NCBI GenBank assembly: GCA_037577475.1
Contig: CM075188.1
Span: forward strand, 15,644,501 to 15,708,500
Direction: 5' to 3'
DNA length: 64,000 bases
DNA from: Chaunax sp. Z400
Lineage: Eukaryota; Chordata; Actinopteri; Lophiiformes; Chaunacidae
In this document: positions 60,101 to 64,000 of the stretch, piece after piece
Numbering within the stretch: position 1 is the first letter of the stretch
How the letters are laid out: each line of letters begins with the position of its first letter
Notes under the pieces: model-generated
What the model was told of the DNA's origin: nothing
What the model saw: the letters and a program-made list of their open reading frames with translations, nothing else
Databases searched by the model: none
Program-made: the position numbers and the translations under genes

Positions 60101-61168
60101 TGTGACTATTTGAGCACGTTTTCCTCTCATACATAATTTCGTATCATTACCTCACTGTAATTCTCTTGTTTTCCTTTTCTCACCCTTTAATCTCCTTTCA
60201 TTTACACTCATCTTGCTCTATCCTTTCTCTTGACCCAAACTAACCGCAACCTTTTCTCCTGCATTCTCAGGATGCAAACATGGCCTTTTCTAGTGGACAG
60301 GACAGCTTTTCGCAGTTCACCATGGACATGGTGCGTCAGTACATGAAGGATGAGGAGGTGAGACTGCAGCACCAGAGCTCTCTGCTGCGTCTTCGCCAGA
60401 AAGCTCTCAAAGAGAAGACCAGGACTGAGCTGGCTTGGCTAGAGCACCAGAAAAAGAGACTGAGGGACAAGGGAGAGGATGACAAAATGCCACCCATCAG
60501 AAAGAAGCAGAGAGGACTCCTTATGAAACTACAGCAGGAGCAGGTACATGTTGGTGAAAACATAATGACAGCATATGACAATTGAGCTTTGGGCTATACC
60601 GTGACCATAACTAACTCTCCCTCTATACTCATGACTGCAGGCCGAGATCAAGCGACTTCAGGAGGCTAACAAATCAGCCAGGAAGGAAAGGCAGCTGTTG
60701 CTGAAACAGCAAGAAGAGATTGAGCGCATGAGAAATTCTACACTGAGACTGAAGGAGCGTCTCAAGTGTGCCGGGGGTGAACCACAACTTGTAAGTCGCA
60801 CAATATTCACTAATTACCTTCAGAGCCTATATGGAAGAATATATATATTTAAGTTGTTTTTTTTTCAGTATTAGTTTCTTCAGAAGTAGAACCTTTAAGA
60901 AAGCAACAGAGAAAACATACACAGAAAAGTAGAGCTTGCTCCCATGTTAATTTTATTGGCTTGATTCATAATTGGCCTGTCTTTGTGTCAATTCATCCAT
61001 TCTCCAGGAGGGTTCTGTGTCAGAAACCCCTGTGCCTGAAGCGACGTTTCCCAACATACGACATGCTGAGGACGTTCGCAGCCCTTCTCCCTCACTGTCC
61101 ATCTCTGGAAGTGAGACTAGCAGCATCATGCAGAAGCTCAAGAAGATGCGCTCTCACATGGATGAGAA
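43670..61168 (+). CDS. cep350: cep350: centrosome-associated protein 350, N-terminal ~60%
   Basis: CEP350 is a very large coiled-coil protein of the centrosome and mother centriole. From knowledge of the family, it anchors and stabilises microtubules with FOP and EB1 and supports ciliogenesis with CEP19. Twenty-five coding exons join without a phase error: 43679-43754, 43931-43974, 44115-44223, 44322-44487, 45192-45853, 46041-46154, 46784-46912, 48335-48451, 49596-50338, 50506-50624, 51261-52252, 52522-52663, 52979-53127, 53263-53440, 55567-55742, 56060-56223, 57029-57139, 58599-58739, 58851-58987, 59207-59308, 59415-59632, 59804-60018, 60271-60543, 60641-60790 and 61008-61168. They give 5,588 nt, about 1,862 codons. 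Matches to the human protein include RHIENRLE, EFKEPLVSYR, KIQTPDGKVW, NKRLQELYRKQ, YQPSGESDKENK, SRIEALKATAASLS, KFDESMTEDEIEE and GEDDKMPPIRKKQRGL. In-frame ATGs occur at 43670 and 43679. The second aligns with the human start. The C terminus with the CAP-Gly domain is outside the window. Confidence 0.95.
43931..43974 (+). CDS. cep350: cep350 coding exon 2
   Basis: A 44-nt exon encoding ELTSTWKSLSQSKAA (residues about 26-40), between TTGTCAG and GTAAGT. It matches a conserved N-terminal W-containing motif of CEP350. Confidence 0.88.
44115..44223 (+). CDS. cep350: cep350 coding exon 3
   Basis: 109 nt. Begins LRHIENRLEATSG and continues VLLDSVMEPPKKK (residues about 41-76). Acceptor CTGTAG, donor GTGAGT, ends in phase 1. 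Confidence 0.92.
44322..44487 (+). CDS. cep350: cep350 coding exon 4
   Basis: 166 nt. Encodes a basic serine-rich stretch including SSSRSPLRNTTQDSNVRRNN and GVEFKEPLVSYR (residues about 77-131), strongly conserved with human. Ends in phase 2 at GTAGAA. Confidence 0.93.
45192..45853 (+). CDS. cep350: cep350 coding exon 5
   Basis: 662 nt (residues about 132-352). A low-complexity S/P-rich first half is followed by EVRYLNDQPALVTL, then a predicted coiled coil around RLENLKRHQHDDKLEKLKER. It ends TKIRKIAAAPPAPIYK. Donor GTACCA, phase 1. Confidence 0.95.
46041..46154 (+). CDS. cep350: cep350 coding exon 6
   Basis: 114 nt encoding FNSTETKIQTPDGKVWKEEE and FLNLSREIYRDLSQQFA (residues about 353-390). 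It is one of the best conserved N-terminal blocks. Acceptor CTGTCAG, donor GTGAGC. Confidence 0.96.
46784..46912 (+). CDS. cep350: cep350 coding exon 7
   Basis: 129 nt. A highly basic segment with RSKERRPSKPVRKVHRVAP (residues about 391-433), parallel to the human KPVRKVQKVA region. Acceptor TGTACAG, donor GTATAA. Confidence 0.9.
46913..48334 (+). other. cep350: cep350 intron 7
   Basis: A 1.4-kb intron. Nothing recognised in it. Confidence 0.85.
48335..48451 (+). CDS. cep350: cep350 coding exon 8
   Basis: 117 nt encoding ISPASWREGQKMIKMVLGPV and PKLPKEDRPQPADGLSRT (residues about 434-472), matching the human SSWRDGQKLVKKILGPAP block. Phase 1 on both sides, so skipping keeps the frame. Confidence 0.93.
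48452..49595 (+). other. cep350: cep350 intron 8
   Basis: A 1.1-kb intron. Nothing recognised in it. Confidence 0.85.
49596..50338 (+). CDS. cep350: cep350 coding exon 9
   Basis: 743 nt (residues about 473-720). SCSDPRSESKQRSRPNSTER leads to DIQDILDDLQLEYKAVEEEE. A long charged helix follows with KKRHYDADTVRQYISKQQEE and NKRLQELYRKQREMA, then RLQETYNKLLLEGAQLGEEA. This helix is predicted coiled coil. Donor GTATTG, phase 0. Confidence 0.95.
50506..50624 (+). CDS. cep350: cep350 coding exon 10
   Basis: 119 nt. RPLYQPSGESDKENKRLEAP then SSSDRSLDDHLPPPLSR (residues about 721-759). YQPSGESDKENK is identical to human. Acceptor CCACAG, donor GTAAAT. Confidence 0.95.
51261..52252 (+). CDS. cep350: cep350 coding exon 11 (largest)
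   Basis: 992 nt (residues about 760-1090). Contains SRIEALKATAASLSNRIESE, KLAGEGINYGTATAMDVD, LPGAGNLHALRRQVE, SAGSISEGPLPSEGSFSEDE and GSPLSVINIFTKNLHGH, each aligning with human CEP350. Acceptor TTTGCAG, donor GTTAGT, phase 1. Confidence 0.96.
52522..52663 (+). CDS. cep350: cep350 coding exon 12
   Basis: 142 nt. Encodes SERNSPSVHSLHSG then DAAIYEDDFVSIHSSGARGQ (residues about 1091-1137). The YEDDFVS motif is conserved. Acceptor CCTATAG, donor GTAAGA. Confidence 0.93.
52690..52770 (+). repeat. short teleost repeat ('tatatagcacttttcat' type)
   Basis: TTTACTTATATAGCACTTTT and GGCCAAAGTGCTTCATGCAA resemble a very common fish repeat fragment. It lies in cep350 intron 12. Confidence 0.55.
52979..53127 (+). 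CDS. cep350: cep350 coding exon 13
   Basis: 149 nt. HFEELMRRSPYEKSNGGIDS followed by a serine/histidine-rich stretch SSLLSSHLSSGSPSGSSPF (residues about 1138-1187). Acceptor GAACAG, donor GTTCGT. It is less conserved; the phase fit supports it. Confidence 0.85.
53263..53440 (+). CDS. cep350: cep350 coding exon 14
   Basis: 178 nt. ASDQSDATLVDEQRSSCSPP, then KSSAHSQAKSIHTNDTSDET (residues about 1188-1246). Acceptor CTGCAG, donor GTAATG, phase 2. Low-complexity, serine-rich, poorly conserved segment. Confidence 0.85.
53441..55566 (+). other. cep350: cep350 intron 14
   Basis: 2.1 kb. Direct joining of exons 14 and 15 restores the frame (CAA AGT AAG). It contains an ambiguous open segment at 53567-53715 discussed separately. 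Nothing else recognised. Confidence 0.75.
55567..55742 (+). CDS. cep350: cep350 coding exon 15
   Basis: 176 nt. SKKITAARPKQGSPSDSPVP, then SGSLGKNKPNKGATARDCG (residues about 1247-1305). A proline/serine-rich linker. Acceptor TTGACAG, donor GTAAAT, phase 1. Confidence 0.85.
56060..56223 (+). CDS. cep350: cep350 coding exon 16
   Basis: 164 nt. QRMAAELQYLESIEESVRQL, GDVERLMGVSVAQQESVSL and AQMLK (residues about 1306-1360). It is very similar to human and begins a long helical region. Acceptor TCCCAG, donor GTGAAG, phase 0. Confidence 0.97.
57029..57139 (+). CDS. cep350: cep350 coding exon 17
   Basis: 111 nt in phase 0. AKQQCHERDLYELKIKAERE, ALETRLQLEENRQRFAR (residues about 1361-1397), predicted coiled coil. 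Its donor GTACAA is followed after a few bases by a CA microsatellite. Confidence 0.96.
57147..57178. repeat. (CA)n microsatellite beside an exon donor
   Basis: About 32 bp of CA starting eight bases after the last base of exon 17. Confidence 0.93.
57195..57266 (+). repeat. teleost SINE-like repeat, 5' piece
   Basis: GAAGGTTCTGGGTTTGAATC followed by GTGTGGAGTTTGCATATGTTC-like sequence matches the start of the common fish repeat whose tail is at 58254-58525. GGTTTGAATCC resembles a tRNA B box, hence SINE-like. Confidence 0.7.
57267..58253. mobile_element. hAT-like non-autonomous DNA transposon, nested
   Basis: The left end reads TAGGGCTCTGACGATTACCA. The right end, read on the minus strand, is TAGGACCGTGACGGTATGGA. 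The two agree at about 12 of the first 16 positions, and both resemble hAT termini common in fish. Inside the left end is ATACCGCGG and further ACCGTCATCACCACAA, also typical. About 987 bp with no intact transposase. No exact 8-bp target duplication was found, perhaps because of divergence or slightly wrong boundaries. Confidence 0.65.
58254..58525 (+). repeat. teleost SINE-like repeat, 3' piece
   Basis: TGACTTCCTCCCACTGTCCA, AAACATGCAC, GTGACTATAAATTGCACAGA, GGTGTACTCTGCCTCTCGCC, GGCTCCAGCCCCTGCGATCC and a final AATAAATGGATGGA. It is the continuation of 57195-57266 and the same family as 39885-40065, in opposite orientation. Confidence 0.8.
58599..58739 (+). CDS. cep350: cep350 coding exon 18
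   Basis: 141 nt in phase 0. AHVELQESLAGNQKETLEDL, QEATTKMMSQQAEAAQYTA, DAARHIKE (residues about 1398-1444). Helical, conserved. Acceptor TGTCCAG, donor GTTCGT. Confidence 0.96.
58851..58987 (+). CDS. cep350: cep350 coding exon 19
   Basis: 137 nt. MTALARSQIEGAFVVPAVA then EEHQSSCFKQRPDKIDSD (residues about 1445-1489). Acceptor TATCAG, donor GTAAAC, phase 2. Confidence 0.93.
59207..59308 (+). CDS. cep350: cep350 coding exon 20
   Basis: 102 nt. FQSEVSNRRISPVQSSLNST, SHSDSLSFRRPKH (residues about 1490-1523). Serine-rich. Its length is a multiple of three with phase 2 on both sides, so it could be skipped without a frameshift. Confidence 0.9.
59415..59632 (+). CDS. cep350: cep350 coding exon 21
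   Basis: 218 nt. GADSSSHHSPSHVSSDF, KKKEATEGKLRKGGAEERTE, SIEDEVLTATNDSLYSDN, IPSIVNDI (residues about 1524-1596). The last part aligns with the human DDSLRSDSVPSLPDE. Donor GTATCA, phase 1. Confidence 0.93.
59804..60018 (+). CDS. cep350: cep350 coding exon 22
   Basis: 215 nt. GDSTSVATECSHKFDESMTE, DEIEERSFRSLLPSEAHRRG (residues about 1597-1668). The acidic KFDESMTEDEIEE motif is nearly identical to human. Acceptor CTCCAG, donor GTGAGA, phase 0. Confidence 0.96.
60271..60543 (+). CDS. cep350: cep350 coding exon 23
   Basis: 273 nt in phase 0. SGQDSFSQFTMDMVRQYMKD, SSLLRLRQKALKEKTRTELA, WLEHQKKRLRDKGEDDKMPP, IRKKQRGLLMKLQQEQ (residues about 1669-1759). A long conserved coiled coil. Donor GTACAT. 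Confidence 0.97.
60641..60790 (+). CDS. cep350: cep350 coding exon 24
   Basis: 150 nt in phase 0. AEIKRLQEANKSARKERQLL, LKQQEEIERMRNSTLRLKER (residues about 1760-1809). It continues the coiled coil. Acceptor CTGCAG, donor GTAAGT. Confidence 0.97.
61008..61168 (+). CDS. cep350: cep350 coding exon 25 (last visible)
   Basis: 161 nt. EGSVSETPVPEATFPNIRHA, SPSPSLSISGSETSSIMQKL, KKMRSHMDE (residues about 1810-1862). SETSSIMQKLKKMRS is identical to human. The donor is AA followed by GTAATT, so the exon ends in phase 2. The next exon, expected to encode a KREQKLMQRRQHAEE-like segment, is not in the window. Confidence 0.94.
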
Positions 61169-64000
61169 GTAATTTCATTTAATTTTTCGTCTATTAATTA
61201 GGTTCTCTTTGCTTTTTGACAAATTGACGAATGAATTACCAGAGGTCATGCGCCCTGATCAGTGTTGATAACAGTGCTTACTGTAGGTTTGCCCTGCAGT
61301 ATTTTCCCTAGACATCTGCTCTTGTTATACTTCTAAAGATATTTTCTTAGAACTGTTAATTTGTGATCAGGGGCCAAAACAAAAAGCTGCATTTTATTTC
61401 TCAAACATTGAGTGGGTTTAACATTGCGTTTGGGGATTTTTTATAAGACCTTAAAATACAATACTTATGTATGAAAATGAATGCTTTTATTACAACTGAA
61501 GCATGTAGATCTGTTTGTTATCTGAGTAGCTCATCTTTTTTTGTCATTCTAGCATGACAATATTGAATTCTCCCCACAGGGTCTTTACCTTAATTAGCAA
61601 CTAACCCAATCAAAACTAACATTGCTCGCCATCTTTCTGTTGTTGTGGATGTGTGAATGTGTAGATAAGCATGCTCCATGTTGTTCTCCCTCTAAACTAG
61701 ACAAGAACTTGCTACAATAGCCCCATAGACTTAAGAGATTACCCTAACTATAACAGTACTTTGATGGTGCATCTGTATCAAGAGCAGACAAGGAATTACG
61801 TTCAAGTTATTACTTAATTTGGCATGAGGCAGATCAGAGTAAAGCAATGTCATGGCGACATAGTGTGTGTTATGCTCTTGGTGCAATGATACAAATTAAT
61901 AGCATGATTTTGTCTTTATATAGCCTGTAAACTATTTTCTCATCATTCAGGATTTACTTTGCAGAGGGATGAACTCTGAGTGCTTTCTAGCTGCAGATTG
62001 CAAGCAACTGAACACCCCATGTCTCGCCTCATGAGTGTTTGGTTTGTCTGTTCTGGGCTATTGTAGAATCATGGCAGTGCAATATTTCTCACTCAGAAGA
62101 AGATGAACCACTCCCTCTGTTGATATAAATGGCTCATTCTAAGGTTGCAAAACCGCCATTCTTAATTTTAGCTGATTAAACACTAATGAAAACATAATTT
62201 TGGATATCATACTCCATTTGCACTAAATCCTGCACAGTGGACCTTTTTAAATGATTGTAACACTATATAATAATCTTAATACTGCAACTATGAAGTACAG
62301 AGCCATAATTATTTTGAAGTTAAGACAAACATAGGTTGTGCATTCCAGCATTTATGTTAGTCTGACTTCCTCTTGTGTTTTCCAGTGACTTTGTGTGTTT
62401 GGAGTTCCTGTACGTCTTCCACGGTTTTAGACTTGGTTTGCAGCTTTGGTCAGGTGATTGTAGGGCCTCTTATGACCAGGTAGCTCCAACAAGTGGCTTA
62501 ATGGATCTGGAGCTTCAGGATTCATAACTTGGCTGTAAATCACTGGCTAATCTTTGTGGCAGCACTTCAACAATTTCCATGCCTTCATTTGTTTCAGTTT
62601 ATACTAGCAGCACAATTTTGAATCGCTTGTGGTGCAATTGATTTGAATACATTTAGGAGTTTAAACGACCACAATTAGGTTTAGTTTACTGCAAAATAAA
62701 ATGTTTGAGATGATCTAACAAAAACATACAACTTTTTCAATATTTTTCTAATTAAAGTATGCATTTATTGCCTTGCTTGCTTTCCTTAATCTTTTTTTTA
62801 ATAAACTATCAAATGTCTCTTCCCTTTATTCGATATTCTCTGCTACCACTGTCTTGCTATTGGTCAAAGCCAAAGCAAGTGCATACTCTTTTCAACTGGA
62901 CATAACAAACTAACAAAGTTGTTTTCACTTCATCCAAGTCTTACCTCATCTATAATTTTTGAAAGGTTCAGGATTACTGATCAATCTATCATTAAACCCC
63001 CCCATACACGAGTTTAAATGCATATGTTTAAGAATTATCTCTTTTTAACAGAGACCTGACAAACTGACCGTGCAATAAGAACATATTTGCTCATATTGCT
63101 CTTCTCATATCTCTCTTCCTTTCTCTCTACTTCCCATTTCCCTTTACGTGTTTAATGTGTCTTCCCTCTCGCGTTATGTGTCTTGTTTATTTCCATACCC
63201 ATGTTTGTGTGACCCTTGACTTTGTTGCGTGCTTGTGTGTTGTAGACACTGTTCTCCTGTACACTGCTTCTTCTCTGTGTTCACGGCCCACCACTGGGCC
63301 TCGCTCAGTGTCTGTCTTCCCAACCTCCACCCTAAATTCCAGCTCTTTATCTACAACCAATTGGTCAGGTACTGTACAGTGCTCTATACCTTTTGCCCTA
63401 GCCCCTCTACCTAGCCCTATCCTGCCTCACCCAACCCCACCCTATGGAACATGCTTATGTTCATCCAATGGTACTGGGGCTTTTCCAGGGGAAGGATGGT
63501 GACTGATGACTGATTGGATGTGTTGCTTTGTATGTTGTTGTTTTTTGTTTGTTTGTTTGTTTTATTTCCATGATGTAAATTGTGGAGAGAGGTGTTTGAG
63601 TGAAAGCTTGAAAAGTACCCAAGGAAAGCTCCTTTGTTAAAATAAGCTAACCTTTTACAACTTCATTTTGAATCTAATTTAATTTTTAAGTTTTAAATAT
63701 TTGTGTTGTTAGTCAGATGCTGAATTTATTATTAGTGTGTCCATGAAAGGACATTGATTGGAGAGCAGTTTTGAAAACAAAAAGCGTTCAGATTGAGAAC
63801 ATTAGAGATTTGATTCACATTTTTGATGGTTAAAGGTTATGTTTATGTTTGTCAATAGGAGCCTTCCTTGTTGAATGGGAATCTCAGACTAAATGCTTGG
63901 ATTTTTGTGGTGTGTAACTTGTATCTCTCCCCCTCTTTTTGCCTCTTGGAATGAACGACACAATGCATCCCTCTTCAATGTCCTTCATATTGTTGTTGCT
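61169..64000 (+). other. cep350: cep350 intron 25 (partial)
   Basis: At least 2.8 kb of non-coding sequence, large compared with the neighbouring introns. It contains one open, splice-flanked 123-bp segment (63246-63368) of doubtful meaning and a GTTT-rich stretch near 63540-63565. Nothing else recognised. Confidence 0.8.

Overview
This window is vertebrate nuclear DNA, most likely from a percomorph-type ray-finned fish. Genes are split into short exons with GT-AG introns. Long CA/GT microsatellites are frequent. Many interspersed repeats have the sequence of families common in teleosts: Tc1/mariner, hAT, L2-like and RTE-like LINE remnants, and several short repeats. There are no operons, CRISPR arrays, or prokaryotic or viral genes.

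Left part (1 to about 10.8 kb, minus strand): the 5' end of cacna1e, the pore-forming alpha-1E (R-type, Cav2.3) subunit of voltage-gated calcium channels. The first three coding exons (10113-10378, 2617-2722, 2269-2408) encode the cytoplasmic N terminus, segment S1, and S2 to early S3 of domain I. The rest of the gene lies beyond position 1. Its first intron (7.4 kb) has the sequence signature of a minor-spliceosome (U12-type) AT-AC intron. A TATA-like box lies about 380 bp upstream of the start codon, and an overlapping upstream ORF may affect translation.

Middle (about 10.8 to 40.7 kb): mostly intergenic and repeat-rich. It holds a Tc1 transposase fragment, an L2-like LINE remnant, an RTE-like LINE endonuclease fragment joined to unrelated LTR-like sequence, two inverted copies of one dispersed element, and several teleost repeats. 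One well-bounded 542-bp coding exon of a protein I do not recognise lies on the minus strand (28142-28683). A possible 5' exon for the same or another minus-strand gene ends at 39110.

Right part (about 40.7 kb to the end, plus strand): cep350, encoding a large centrosomal and centriolar protein. A candidate non-coding first exon ends at 41116. Twenty-five coding exons (43679-61168) join with consistent phase into about 1,862 codons, roughly the N-terminal 60% of the protein. The C-terminal part, including the CAP-Gly domain known from the family, lies outside the window. Intron 17 contains a hAT-like element nested inside an older short retroelement.

The two recognised genes are divergent and about 30 kb apart. 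They have no direct functional link. In human they lie in the same chromosomal band (1q25) but are separated by several other genes. I found no previously undescribed biological system. The most notable items are the AT-AC intron, the unidentified exon, the nested transposon and the rearranged gene neighbourhood.
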